64,000 nucleotides of DNA from Pomphorhynchus laevis (GCA_012934845.2 WNNJ02002114.1:119835-183834); one strand, 5' to 3'. Positions 1 through 12,030 are shown, counted from the stretch's first letter. The notes: a model not told the origin generated them from the letters alone. A program made the numbers and translations.

Positions 1-398
1 ACGCTACTAATCAGCCTGGGTGTGTCTCATCAGTTTTATTTCATAAGTTTTTTTTTAAATTCTCGACAATGCGATATGTCTTTTCAGAAAACTCTAATGT
101 TTTAAGAGGCAATTTATCATTTAAAATTGCGCTTGGAGGGAATGTAATCATTCCCTCCAAGGAATGGAGGCTCTTTCTCCGAGAAAAATAAGAGAAATGG
201 TTTAATTTTAAAGACCTATTATTGATAAAGAATTATTGGAGCTGGGTCAACGAAAAGAGTAAATTTTTATTGATATTTCACTAATCTCTTTTGGCATCTT
301 CAAAAAATTCGTTTTGTAAAAATGTAATTTTTATTTTGTATTTGATCCAGCTCCAGTAATAGTTTTATTTTTGAATGTTCGCTAATGTGATTAGTCTC

Positions 399-424
399 TT
401 CAGAAAACACTAGTGTTTTCTGAA
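399..424. repeat. 26-bp perfect palindrome
   Basis: TTCAGAAAACACT/AGTGTTTTCTGAA. A larger inverted pair (TTGGAGCTGG...TCAA and TTGATCCAGCTCCA) lies at about 232-358, so 1-540 may hold a worn fold-back element. Related sequence occurs at 35530-35620 and 43075-43190. Confidence 0.65.
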
Positions 425-598
425 TAGACAAATACAATAAATGCTCTATTTTCTCGAAAATAATAAGGAGACAAAGGCGACCGAACTTTTTACATTTACC
501 GAAGGTAAAAATACCGAAGGTAATATGTTGAAAGCTCATGTGATATATAATGTTAATTATAAATATGTTAATTATTACTTAGCACAATATGACATTGT

Positions 599-1745
599 TT
601 GTCATTGTATGTAGATAGATATGATTCATGTCGTCATGAAAATTATAACGGATACCGATGTATTATTGATCTCTTGAATGATGGAATGTGTTTCAACGGC
701 AAATGTGTGGTAAGCAAATTTATCAAATCGTACACTCGCACTTTCTGGTTTAATTACAATATAAAATATATAATTATTTTAAATACTTTTACAATGATGA
801 TATTATTTATTTCATAATTAATAATTAATTTTTATAATTGTTAGTTAAGAATTAATTAATAATTTAAATATAATTTATAATAAATTATTAATAATTATTA
901 CTATTTATATTATAAAACTATTTTTCTCTTATGTTTATGAAATAAAAAGTCAGTCAATGATTACATTCTCTTCGAATGCAATTTTAAAAGACATTCCTTA
1001 TTATATGCTCTATTTTCTAGAAAATAATGAGTAGACAAAGGCGATCAAACGTTTCTACATTTACCGAATTCAATTTGTGAAAAGCTAATCCGATAAATAC
1101 GGCTAATTATAAATAATTAGCATTATTGTTAATGTGATAATGAATCCATTATCACATGGAAGCAATCAATTTTATCTTTTATATATAGATTATGTAATAT
1201 CGTTGACCCATTTTAACTATTGTTTTAACTTTTCTTACTAAATAGAAAAGCCGTTATTTTATTAAATAGCCATTGAGCAATTGTTATTCCTAGTTTGTAG
1301 ATAGAAAGTTTCTTTTATTAAGCTACAACAAAAATAGTCATGCGCATTAGATATCTATAATTAAATAATCTAGAATGCATTTTATAAAACGAATCCATAT
1401 AATTCTAGTTTCGATGTATCTAACTTAATGATATAAGTGTTTAATGCATACATAATCCGCCAATCAACGGTTTTATTTAAGCTGTTTAAAACATTAAAGA
1501 TATTTTTGCATTTAACTCATGATTATAAATTAAAATTAATTTTAAATTAAGCTTTACTTCAATACAGTCTTCAAGTTAAGCTTTTGCTTGAATGTACATT
1601 TTACAACTCAAGTTTTATAAATTTAGATTGACAAATATATTTTGTAGACAAGCAATGAGTTCGAACGAAGAAGATGCAACTGTTTTTGCTAAAATCATTG
1701 ATGACGCAGTAACTGTAATTTAACATTTATAATAGAATGATGTTT
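599..1745 (+). repeat. Segmental duplication block 1, copy A
   Basis: Exon 11 copy plus about 1 kb of following intron. Near-identical sequence recurs at 9655-10797, 53465-54410 (lacking the exon) and 61255-62265; the part next to the exon also recurs inverted at about 30060-30560. A short open stretch SSNEEDATVFAKIIDDAVTV at about 1654-1720 is present in all long copies and may be an exon remnant. Confidence 0.85.
615..709 (+). pseudogene. Duplicate of metalloprotease Cys-rich exon (copy A)
   Basis: The frame DRYDSCRHENYNGYRC and NDGMCFNGKCV followed by GTAAGC is a plus-strand copy of exon 11 at 30452-30562. The reading frame is open and the donor kept, but the acceptor side differs and no neighbouring metalloprotease exon follows. 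It lies at the start of a duplicated block running to about 3660. Confidence 0.8.
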
Positions 1746-1959
1746 AATTCCATGTATTAGAATTAAGATTAGAGATCATCAGAATGAACTGCTATGTTAT
1801 CTAGTTTCAGCCCTATTCATCAAATCAGCATAGAAGTGGGTCAAATACATAATAATGATGGATACGAATTTAGACAAAAATGGCTAGTCGCATATAGATG
1901 GTACAAAAATAATTGAGGTAAAGCGAAGGATATCACAACGGAGGCAATGTCAGTGGTTC

Positions 1960-2640
1960 AAGATTAATACGAGTTCTCCCATTCACAACCTGAAAATTTT
2001 GAATCGTTAAATTCTTTTCGTCTTGAGCCAGGGTTTGCTTTAAAGTCACCTTGCAATCACGCAATCGTTGCCGCTCTACCACATCGCGATCTTACATTAT
2101 TCGTACCAGAGAGCCCCGTAAATGATATGAATTTCGAAGAATTAAACTAGTTGATTTACCGTCTTGTAAAACAGCTTTCAGTAATCGAGGGCGATTTCTA
2201 CCATCTACTTTCTTCCAAATACGAAAAAGTGAGACAATTCTGATACCGGAAATGAGATCCGATGAAACATCTATGAGGACTAATAATAGTAAAGTGCGAA
2301 CCTGTAATAAATAATCATTTAAGCGCTGTTGACCATTTATGAAAGAGGACTCAGGGACATTTGCGAAGATTAGTGCATGGGAACGATCACGAATCCTTGA
2401 AATTTTTTAAGAGTTTTGAGTGTGCTGTGACAAGCAACCTAGCTTAATAGAAGGGTCATTACATTGAAGGTCACATGAATTTTTGGATGATACTTCAGAG
2501 TTTTGCAAGGTGCATGCAGGTTCATCGGGTGATAATTCACCCGATGAACGTTCTTCGACGTAATCAGTTGAGGAACTCAGTATGGTATTAGATATCACAG
2601 CGCATCTATACCTTTTGCTTTCCAGTGATTTACACAATGT
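1960..2640 (-). pseudogene. LINE ORF1-like remnant, copy 1
   Basis: On the minus strand an open frame (2407-2637) runs into RIRDRSHALIFANVPESSF, then RIWKKVDGRNRPRLLKAVLQ, LRDCKVTLKQTLAQDEKNL and VVNGRTRI. The order SR(N)..IF.(N/G)(L/V)PES, RLG/RIWKK...RPRLL and a final nGR is typical of the nucleic-acid-binding ORF1 of many invertebrate LINEs. Two or more stops interrupt it. Copies are at 54590-55320 and 62450-63145. Confidence 0.55.
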
Positions 2641-2950
2641 AGACAGTTGAATTTGGTCTGATCACCGACACTTTGATTTCATTAAACTAGTAAATTCATT
2701 TATATCAATTAATTTAATTAATTAATCTGATCAATTAATTTGATAAATAAATTTGTCAAATTTTATTTAATTCCAGTTTTTAATATTTTTATCGAATAGC
2801 AAAAATGCTTACACTTTAATTATTGTATTTTTTATTTTTAAAATCAGAACAAATCTAAGAATTTTAAAACTGTCAGGGACTTAGCTACATTTTCTTAAAC
2901 TTTTCAATTGGCACTTTATAGATTATGATTTTTAGTGACTAAATGACTTT

Positions 2951-2979
2951 CATGCGATTATTCAATAAATAATCGCATG
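2951..2979. repeat. 12-bp perfect hairpin, kept in three copies
   Basis: CATGCGATTATT and its reverse complement AATAATCGCATG are separated by 5 bp. The same hairpin is at about 55635-55663 and 63456-63484. It might be a terminator or an element end; nothing decides. Confidence 0.7.
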
Positions 2980-3185
2980 ATTTTTTTAAACGAATTGACT
3001 CGATATGGCACTAATGCAAGCATTTCATTTTTCACCATTTATTTATCTCATGTTAAAACAAGTTGTGCCTGTTTATTTATTGCCATTATTCATTTTGCTT
3101 TAGTATTCAACAACAAAATTTCTTCACAAGATAAAATATAAACAAGATTTTTCCTGTTAACCATTGATCCGGTGTCGGGTTGTGA

Positions 3186-3389
3186 ATGCAGTATATGAAC
3201 AGAACTACTCCAGACATCGATATCCTGGCAACAGACTATAGGTCTCTTTCCGATATCTCAAGGCAGTCTTCGGCCAGTTTCGAAATCTCTCAACCTGTAT
3301 CGAGGTCTAGCTCGAGGTCTCTTTCCAGAGAGTCCGGCCTTTATGAATCAGCAGAGAACTATGTAGATTTACTTGTGTCAGTGTGTTAA
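3186..3389 (+). CDS. Open 67-codon Ser-rich frame in duplicated block (copy A)
   Basis: The frame encodes MQYMNRTTPDIDILATDYRS, then repeated SRSSSRSLSRESG, and ends NYVDLLVSVC. No known domain was recognised. It stays open in all three copies (also 55868-56071 and 63688-63891), with one synonymous and two amino-acid changes visible between copies A and C. The DNA here is less AT-rich than its surroundings. It could be an exon of a larger gene or part of a decayed transposon; start codon and function are unproven. Confidence 0.35.
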   Translation: MQYMNRTTPDIDILATDYRSLSDISRQSSASFEISQPVSRSSSRSLSRESGLYESAENYVDLLVSVC

Positions 3390-3671
3390 GGTAAAATTAA
3401 TGAGTTCACGCTAATAACGAGTCCCATAAGGACGAAACATATGTCTAGCGTTGTGTTCGTTGATGTAGTTCATAGATGTAGTACGTTCCAGTTTTAATCT
3501 TAAACATTTTGAATGTATATATTGCAATGAAAATATTACCGCTGCCTTGGATCCTCAGAGAATCAATAAATAAATTAGAGATTTGATTCAACCAGGACTG
3601 TCTATTACACTTATCTGCTTCTCTATGCATTATTGGTTATATATGCATTATTGGTTACGACTTAACTATTA

Positions 3672-3840
3672 TGTGGCGCGTGGAGTGAAGGTGGTATATC
3701 TTTATAGATCTGGTTCCAGCCTGCAACCGCTTTAAGCAGGGTAGCACCCTGTCAGATGCTGCTGGATGGCCCGTTAAGTTTAGTCTGAGTCAACTAAACT
3801 AGGTGGCGACACCGAAAAAGCAACGTTAAAAATTATGACT
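3672..3840 (+). promoter_or_regulatory. Structured leader of the Naiad-like element
   Basis: Three hairpins precede the coding region: CAGGGT/ACCCTG, AGTTTAGT/ACTAAACT and GGTG-GCGA-CACC with a GNRA-type loop. The leader is repeated at about 56510-56670. Their role is unknown. Confidence 0.5.
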
Positions 3841-3865
3841 TAAAAGTTACATGTAATCAACCATA

Positions 3866-4498
3866 TTGGAAAAATACGTAAGTACTAATGATTTCAATTT
3901 TAGATCTTTTAAATGTGACAGAAAAAATTGTATAGTTTGTGATGATATAAATAATAATTGTATCGTAAGTAATACGACAAACCAATGTTTTTCATTAAAT
4001 ATTAATAATAATTGTAACTGCAATACCGCAGGTGTAGTGTATCTTATACAATGTACATGTGGATTGCAATATATAGGAAAAACATATCAAATGTTAAAAA
4101 CTAGGTTTAGGCAACACATATATAATATACAGCATAATAGTCAAACTATATTTCATAAGCACATGAGATTAATAGGACATGATATTAAAAACTGTAAATT
4201 ATTTATTTTAGAACATATTATCGAAGAAAACTTTTCAATATTAAATCAAAAACTATTAGAAAAAGAAGATTTTTGGATTAAAACGCTTAATTCCATGTAC
4301 CCATTAGGATTGAATGACGTGGTACAAGGAATTGGCAGACGTAGTATAATACATAATAAACAACTATATTTTAAAAATCCGGTTAAACGCAAACCAATAA
4401 GTCACGGTGATAATAGGAAAAATAGAGTTAAAAATATTAAAAAATATATGTATATAAGTGAACAATTAGAAATATTAAAAAAAACATTTAAGTTATAA
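3866..4498 (+). CDS. GIY-YIG endonuclease domain of Naiad-like element N1
   Basis: The 210-residue frame begins before a Cys-rich stretch (CDRKNCIVCDD, residues 17-27) and then shows the endonuclease core: GVVYLIQC at about residue 56, LQYIGKTYQMLKTRFRQH at about 67-84, and HIIEEN further on. GVVYLI...QYIG is the GIY-YIG pair, R(F)RQH gives the catalytic Arg region. In these elements the domain is thought to nick target DNA to prime reverse transcription. A homologous frame in N3 continues about 60 residues beyond the stop here, so this one ends early. Confidence 0.88.
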   Translation: MEKYVSTNDFNFRSFKCDRKNCIVCDDINNNCIVSNTTNQCFSLNINNNCNCNTAGVVYLIQCTCGLQYIGKTYQMLKTRFRQHIYNIQHNSQTIFHKHMRLIGHDIKNCKLFILEHIIEENFSILNQKLLEKEDFWIKTLNSMYPLGLNDVVQGIGRRSIIHNKQLYFKNPVKRKPISHGDNRKNRVKNIKKYMYISEQLEILKKTFKL

Positions 4499-5409
4499 AA
4501 GGCTAAAAGATCTTTATGTAAATAAAGGAAGTTTTTTAAAGATATCATATGTTTAATAAATCAAAAATTAATTAACGACTATGATAGGCTAAGTTATATA
4601 ATAGACAGTTATTGTAATACAAAATACTATAATCGTACAATAAATGTTAATAATAACAATAGAAAATATACAATATAAAGAACCATATAAAATATATTAA
4701 TAAATGTATAGATAACATAAATATAACCGGACTTTTAAATAATTCTAAAAGTAAAGAAATAATAGGGTCAGATATAAGTAAATATATTCCTAAAATAAGG
4801 TATAAACTCCTACCACCATTAGGACGAAAAATTTGTAATTATAATAAAGAATTAAAATCAATATGTAACGATATTAGAAACATGATGGAAGCAGAATGCA
4901 ATTGTAAAAGTCTTAGTTTTGATAAAATAAATGAACATATATGTACCCATAATCTAGAATTAATTGAAAATTGTGAATTAAGAAAGCTGCTATCAAAAGG
5001 GTATAAATATAGATTAAATAATAGCAACGACAAAATTAAAATTTACAATTCGTTATATAATAACTTAAATGATTACTTTAGTAAGCTGATTAATAGTGAA
5101 AGCTCGAATATATCTAAGATAAAATTTGGAAAGATTATATATTTGATAAAATTAAAAATAAAATGAAAATAACAAACAACTATAAAAGGAAAGATAAAAT
5201 TAAGATAAAATACAGAACTTACTAAATTAAAGGATAACTATATAATAACAACTATTGATAAAGCTAGTAATAACTTTGTCTTCATATGCAAAAAGCTTTA
5301 TTATGATATACTAATGAAATAGGTTAATTCTAATGATTTAAATGTAAATCCAACATATGAACGTAGTGAGTTTAGTTTAGAAACAATTATTACAAGTCAT
5401 TTTTCTATA
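4499..5409 (+). pseudogene. Linker region of Naiad-like element, broken frames
   Basis: Pieces in different frames include RKICNYNKELKSICND, AECNCKSLSF and LLSKGYKYRL. A CxC motif is typical of the Naiad/Chlamys linker. Several frame breaks are present. Confidence 0.65.
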
Positions 5410-6555
5410 ATGGATGAAAAGGGTATAAAGGTTGAATTAGATAATAAAACTATACCTATATTATATTGGAATCCAAAATTACATAAAAATCCAATAAAAC
5501 CTAGGTTCATATGTAGTGCGTTTAAATGTACATTAAAACCACTTTCTGTCTATATGAATAAAATACTTAAAGTAATTAAAGCACACTTTAAAAAATATTG
5601 CAAGGTAATCGAAATTAATACTGGCATAAAACACTATTTCAGTATTAATTCTACAAAAGAATTTTTAGAACAGACAAACGGAATAAATTTTCAAAATATA
5701 AATACATACGATTTTAGTACTCTTTATACAAATCTAGGTTTAGTAGATATTAAAGAAGCGTTAGTAAAATTAATTAATCTTATATTCGGAAAAAGATATA
5801 CATATATATGTTATAATAATTATAACGCCTATCTAACAAAAATTAAACCATCAAGTAAATATAAATATATGGATAAAATTGAATTAATAGAATCCTTAAA
5901 TAATTTGATAAATCAAAATTATTTAAAAGTGGGGACATCTATATTTAGACAAGTAAAATGTGTTCCAATGGGTGGTAATAGTATCCCAATTATAGCTGAC
6001 TTGTTTTTAAGCTTTATAGAATATGAATTTGTTCATAACTGTTTAAAAACTAAATCTAAACAATATAAATATATGAAATATATGTTTCGATACATTGATG
6101 ATATATGTGTATTTAATTCTAATAATTTTTATTCAATTAGTGAGCACATTTATCCAGAAAGCCTTATTCTTAACAAAACCAATATTAATGATAAAGAAGG
6201 TGTATATCTAGATATGAACATTAAATTAACATTAACTAAAACTATTATTTATTTATATCGTAAATATGACATATTTAAATTTACAAGAAACATATTTTTG
6301 CATGAGCATTCATGCATACCATATAATATAAAATATAATACATTAAATAATGAAATTTTAAGAATTGCAACAATATGTAATGATATTGACTTTCTTCAAA
6401 ATCATTTAAATAATTTAATAGATACATATTTTAAACTAGGTTACTATAAAAATAACATCAAGCAGAAAATAGTAAAATATATAAATCAACACAATAATAT
6501 AAAGAATAAATTTAAACTCTTAAGTGGCAAATTTTTATGGATTGATAATAAATAA
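5410..6555 (+). CDS. Reverse transcriptase of Naiad-like element N1
   Basis: The 381-residue frame contains the Penelope-type reverse-transcriptase motifs in order: NPIKPRFICSAFK (residues ~27-39), TYDFSTLYTNL (~103-113), FRQVKCVPMGGNSIPIIADL (~180-199) and FRYIDDICVFN (~227-237), followed by LDMNIKL. DFSTLYTN and QV..VPMGGN are characteristic of this family. The protein would copy element RNA at a nicked site. The Asp pair (IDD) is kept. Confidence 0.9.
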   Translation: MDEKGIKVELDNKTIPILYWNPKLHKNPIKPRFICSAFKCTLKPLSVYMNKILKVIKAHFKKYCKVIEINTGIKHYFSINSTKEFLEQTNGINFQNINTYDFSTLYTNLGLVDIKEALVKLINLIFGKRYTYICYNNYNAYLTKIKPSSKYKYMDKIELIESLNNLINQNYLKVGTSIFRQVKCVPMGGNSIPIIADLFLSFIEYEFVHNCLKTKSKQYKYMKYMFRYIDDICVFNSNNFYSISEHIYPESLILNKTNINDKEGVYLDMNIKLTLTKTIIYLYRKYDIFKFTRNIFLHEHSCIPYNIKYNTLNNEILRIATICNDIDFLQNHLNNLIDTYFKLGYYKNNIKQKIVKYINQHNNIKNKFKLLSGKFLWIDNK

Positions 6556-6589
6556 TATACTTTGTATTACAATAAGATACTAGATAGTT

Positions 6590-6735
6590 ATTTCAGAGGA
6601 AATACATCATTAGCATGTATTTGGCCCCGCTGCTATGTTGGGTAGAGGAGTGAAGGGCCGAAACCTGATAACATAGAAGTTCCTCCTGATGACCTCTAAT
6701 TCTTATTCTGATACAACGTCTGTTATTTATTAGTC
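6590..6735 (+). repeat. Structured tail of the Naiad-like element
   Basis: After the reverse transcriptase comes a segment found many times in the window: GAGGAAATAC, GGCCCC, (CTG)CTATGTTGGG, GGGCC-GAAA, AACATAG, TTCCTC-CTGATGA-CCTCTAA. CTATGTT pairs with AACATAG, GAGGA with TCCTC and AGGG with CCT. Other copies: 18455-18560, 20260-20390, 49780-49890, 45870-45990 (minus) and a worn one at 7095-7210. Confidence 0.75.
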
Positions 6736-6749
6736 AATTCATAAAAATG

Positions 6750-9650
6750 ACGTTTATTTTAAATTTCATTTTTTTAACTTGATTTAAATTATAGAAAATC
6801 TAAAAACAATTATTAATTTTATTATTTAATTATTAAATTTTGATTTAGCGTTATTATGTTTTGTTTATTTTATAATTATATTAAATACGTAGACTCAGTT
6901 AGCTGATTTATTTAATTATTTAATTAACAAATTTAATGTTTTTTTTAATACAAATATTTAATTTTAGAATGAATTTGAAATTTGCCGTTCCATTTACAGA
7001 AGAATATTTAATAAAATAACAAATCACGTTAACAATCAATATACCAAACTGATAAATTATCAAATTTAACTGATTTAATTAACAAATTTAATCAAAATAT
7101 GTTCGTCAAGTATGCAAGTAAAGTATGCACTTGCCCCCACTGCTGTGTTGTTTTGTTGAAAGTGGGCGAAACCTGATAAAATAGCATGTTTCTGGAACAA
7201 AACACCTAAAACACGTAAAGTATGAAATTTATTTAAAATTTCGTTATTTTTTTGTTGTAATACAAATATTTAATTTCAGAATGAATTTAAAATTTGCCAT
7301 TCCATTTACAGAAGAAATTTTAAGAATGTTTACATAACAATAGGAAGTAAATCAAAGGTTTTGTTAACGATACAATATTAATAATACATCAGCAAGGTTA
7401 TTAATTAAATAATTCAATAGTTAACAAAATAAAAGTGAAAATTCAGTGTTACAAATATTTGAATGTGTTCAATATTAAACGAACAGTTTAATTTACTAAA
7501 AATGTTAATGTAGCAAATTACCAAAATGCGTGATGACTTTATTTTTCTTTGAGATAATATTTTTATAATTGTCAATATTGTAGTACGATATGATATCATA
7601 TTATACTAAAATAATACGATATGATATTATACTATTGTATCGCGATATATTATAATACGATAAATTATAATACGATTTATTGTGATTTCTTATATTACGA
7701 AATTTACATTTATTAATTATTAATTCACGTATTCATATGATTTGGTATTGATCAATATATTAATTCCTTATAAATATATTCATCTTTTTGTCGAATTTTT
7801 AAACAAATATAAATCAGGTCGGATAACTGAGTCTACGTATTTTATACTCCATTTAATTATATGCTCAAGTTACTTATATATAATTAATATGCATATATTT
7901 ATATATAAGTATATTATATAATCCAGTAAATCATCCAGTATATACTCCAATCAATTCTCTAATTAATGCTCCATTAAGTCTTTCAGTAAATCTTCCAGCA
8001 AACTCTTCAGTACAACCTAAAAAATACAGTAATTTAATTCAATAAATCCATATATCTAAGACTTCGTGGTAGCTTAACAAGTGTTTCATCCAGACAAAAT
8101 TGAGTTTCTTATTTATTAGTAAGTCAAATTTGATACACATATTTCGTTTTCATTTTCTAAATTGATAGAAAGAAAATAGATCGATAAAGATTTCAAAAAA
8201 TAAACGGAACTATCGCGCTGCGGGTTTTATTTGAACTTAACTTGTTTCAACTGTAGAATCGATATCACAATCGATATAAAGAATTTACTTAAGTCCATTA
8301 TTCAAAATTTATTTATTTTGAATTCGGAATAAAGAATATTCATTAAAAATATCAAACAAATATATTTTTCTTATCTTGGACTTGACACAAACACTAGTAA
8401 ACTCGACATTCTTTTATGCTTTTCAAATATGGATAATTTAAAAAAATAAAAAAAAATTTTTAATTGTTTGAAATAAAAAAAGTCAGTTCACTTTTGTACT
8501 TTAATACTGATGCATTGTCAATGTTATAATACGATATGATATAATATTATACTATTGTAATACAATATATTATAATACGATAAATTATAATACGATTTAT
8601 TGTAATTTCTCATATTACAAAATTTACATTTATCAATTATTCATTTATTTCTTTATATAATTTTGGATTAAGTTCATAGAAATATATTCATCTTAAATTC
8701 GAATTTAAAAAAATAGCAGAACGAATTTAAGTTCATTATTCAAATGTATTTATTTTAAATTCGGAATTTTAACTCAAATCATTTTGAAATTTTAAACATA
8801 TCAATAATAAACTTGTTATCTGATTATATAGATTTGAATGTATATTTAATATTTAAACTTTTAATATCAAATTCGTTGATATTTAGTTTATTAATTGACT
8901 ACCAAACAAATTTATTCTATATTTAAATCTGGTTATAAATTATTCATTTTACAATATCGTTTTTCGAATGCATTAATTTTATTAGAAATTTGATATATTA
9001 TTTTATAAAAATATAATGCTAATTATATTCATTAATTTAAATAATTATAATTAAATTTAATTATTGTAGTTTTAGTTTTAACTAGAACAATATATACTTT
9101 ACTTTCTATATATATAAACAAATTTGATCCTGAATAAGGATATTAATCCATTATTACGTAAAGTGAAACATATCTTATAGAAAATATGGTCATGCTACAT
9201 TATCGTTTTTCGAATGTATTTAATAGATGGAAAGTAGTTTTTTATTTTAGTTTCTTTTGTTTTGTTTCTCATTAGTTAAACGATTTGTATTTTCAATTGG
9301 TACATGTATTTTTATCTTTGCATATTTTCATTACATATGTCTCTTAAAATAGTTCCATAAAAATAGTTTCTGAAACTCTTAAAATAGTTTCAGCTATATT
9401 TTTCGAATATTAAGTCGAATGCATGAAATTACTGCAATTGTTTTAATGCAATAATTTACTCAAATTAATTATTTTATTCCATCCTCCAGGAAGTACGAAA
9501 TCTGAAGACATTCAAATTCTTTAGGTTTCTTTTTGGGCATTTTTTGTTGTTTACATTTTACATTTTATAATTATTCGCGATTATTTCAATTATAATTATT
9601 TTAGTTTCTATACAAAATGTTTTAAAAGAATTTGAAATAAACAGTGAACA
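6750..9650. other. AT-rich intergenic stretch
   Basis: No gene seen. It holds a worn Naiad tail (about 7095-7210), a direct repeat (about 7600-7790 and 8525-8700, TAATACGATTTATTGT and flanks, also in the 272-bp repeat), and from 8800 sequence related to the 51.5-53.4 kb block. Confidence 0.6.
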
Positions 9651-9654
9651 TCTT

Positions 9655-10797
9655 TTGTTTATAGATAGATATGATTCATGTCGTGATGTTAATTATAATG
9701 GATACCGATGTAGTATTGATCTCTTGAATGATGGAATGTGTTTCAACGGCAAATGTGTGGTAAGCAAATTTATCAAATCGTACACTCGTACTTTCTGGTT
9801 TAATTACAATATAAAATAAATAATTATTTTAAATACTTTTACAATGATGATATTATTTATTTCATAATTAATAATTAATTTTTATAATTATTGATTAAGA
9901 ATTAATTAATAATTTAAATATAATTTATAATTAATTATTAATAATTATTACTATTTATATTATAAAACTATTTTTCTCTTATGTTTATGGAATAAAGAGT
10001 CAGTCAATGATTACATTCTCTCCGAACGCAATTTTAAAAGACATTCCTTATTATATGCTCTATTTTCTAGAAAATAATGAGTAGACAAAGGCGACCGAAC
10101 GTTTCTACATTTACCGAATTCAATTTGTGAAAAGCTAATCCGATAAATACGGCTAATTATAAATAATTAGCATTATTGATAATGTGATAATGATTCCATT
10201 ATCACATGGGAGCAATCCATTTTATCTTTTATATATAGATTATGTAATATCGTTGACCCATTTTAACTATTGTTTTAACTTTTCTTACTAAATAGAAAAG
10301 CCGTTATTTTATTAAATAGCCATTGAGCAATTGTTATTCCTAGTTTGTAGATAGAAAGTTTCTTTTATTAAGCTACAACAAAAATAGTCATGCGCATTAG
10401 ATATCTATAATTAAATAATCTAGAATGCATTTTATAAAACGAATCCATATAATTCTAGTTTCGATGTATCTAACTTAATGATATAAGTGTTTAATGCATA
10501 CATAATCCGCTAATCAACGGTTTTATTTAAGCTGCTTAAAACATTAAAGATATTTTTGCATTTAACTCATGGTTCTAAATTAAAATTAGTTTTAAATTAA
10601 GCTTTACTTCAATACAGTCTTCAAGTTAAGCTTTTGCTTGAATGTACATTTTACAACTCAAGGTTTATAAATTTAGATTGACAAATATATTTTGTAGACA
10701 AGCAATGAGTTCGAACGAAGAAGATGCAAATGTTTTTGCTAAAATCATTGATGACGCAGTAACTGTAATTTAACATTTATAATAGAATGATGTTTAA
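9655..10797 (+). repeat. Segmental duplication block 1, copy B
   Basis: A copy of the 599-1745 block with few differences. Similarity stops at the GATGTTTAA near 10797, where copies A, C and D continue into block 2. Confidence 0.85.
9665..9769 (+). pseudogene. Duplicate of metalloprotease Cys-rich exon (copy B)
   Basis: A second plus-strand copy of exon 11, with TTTATAG acceptor and GTAAGC donor. It reads DRYDSCRDVNYNGYRC then NDGMCFNGKCV. Its downstream intron sequence is shared with copy A up to about 10797. Confidence 0.8.
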
Positions 10798-10799
10798 AA

Positions 10800-12030
10800 A
10801 TTGCATTTATCATTTAATTTTAGGATTATTCTATATTTAATACTAAGCCATATGACTTTAATTTTTATAAAATAAAAAACACATTCCACCATGACCGCTA
10901 GGAGGTTGATTCATTCGACTGTCTTTTCTATGATAAGCTCAGTATAATCTGATCCTTTTCTGTCATTAGTTTAAGCCTTCGTTAGGCGGTTTTAGAAACG
11001 GTTGATTTTCAATCGGCAGAAGTTAATAATACGTTCATGTACTATAATAGTTTTACCTGCACAATCAAATAGATTGTAATTATTTAATTTACGTTTCTTT
11101 TCGACATACAGTAAGTTATCCAAATACTACAACTTTAATACTCAAATTACTTTTATTCCTTGACTTTATTCATAAATATTTTTATTGTATCGTCAAAACA
11201 TTCATACTAATAGAACAAAAATAGTCTTATTCATAAGATCATTGGAAATTTAGCTCATTTTAGAAATGACCAGTTGAAGTTCTTGTCTATAATTTAACCA
11301 AAATGATATTTTGACTGAATATTCGACAATTGATTCGTAATATCATTTGATCATAAATTTTATAAAAAAATTTCAAGGTTATTATATATCAGCTTTTATT
11401 CGTGTTTTTAAAGAACATTGAAATGTATGAATTCAAAATATGTCGCTTGGATTCTGTACCGGATAAAAGAATTTTTTTAGCTCTATTAATTCACTTTTTA
11501 TTGTATTCAATTTTTGCTAATATTCGTTGTTCACTTGGGCTGTAAAATGTGGTTATTATGAAATCACTCCTTAATTCCCTCCTTTAGTCGCTAGCAAAAT
11601 TAATTTTAAAAATGGAAAAGCCATAACAATTTTCGATTTCATTAATTTCTGATAATCGAAGGTTCAAGACAAAGTACATTAAGTATTTCGTTTACAATCA
11701 TCGATGATATTCACAGCTGTGAAATATAAAACGACTACTTCTATAGTGATATTTCTTTTTGCTTACAATCTTTAAATTTGTGTTATGTTTCTATTCAGAA
11801 TGTTGGACTAACGAATTAATATCAACAATTCTGAAATCTACAAATTGGTTAAGATTTGAATGAAATAATTTTAATTAAATTAGAATATTTATAAATCTTA
11901 GTGATAACTTTTGCATTAAATTGTTGTATTAAATTCAAATTTCACGAATCAAAGTTGAGTTAAAGATTTTAGTCTTATTTTATTTCAATATTCTTAAAAT
12001 TTTCCACTGGAATTTAATTCTTGTTCGTAG
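10800..12030. other. Stretch with no recognised feature
   Basis: No gene, RNA or clear repeat seen. It precedes the TRAF pseudogene and could contain its intron. Confidence 0.5.

Larger units (their letters stand above)
1740..3660 (+). repeat. Segmental duplication block 2, copy A
   Basis: About 1.9 kb shared almost base for base with 54405-56345 and 62260-64000 (the last is cut by the window end). It holds an antisense LINE-ORF1-like remnant, a conserved 12-bp hairpin and a 67-codon open frame. Confidence 0.88.
3672..6750 (+). mobile_element. Naiad-like Penelope-like retroelement, nearly full length (N1)
   Basis: The order is structured leader, N-terminal GIY-YIG endonuclease, linker, reverse transcriptase, and structured tail. 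Penelope-like elements usually have GIY-YIG at the C-terminus; the N-terminal arrangement is that of the Naiad/Chlamys clade. The linker is no longer in one frame, so N1 is a relic, although GIY-YIG and reverse transcriptase are each open. Composition is extremely AT-rich, like its surroundings. Confidence 0.85.

Noticed and set aside
3700-3830. A hammerhead in the Naiad leader
   Set aside because: GAAA follows a hairpin, but no CTGAnGA lies in a position that could pair; only ordinary hairpins remain.
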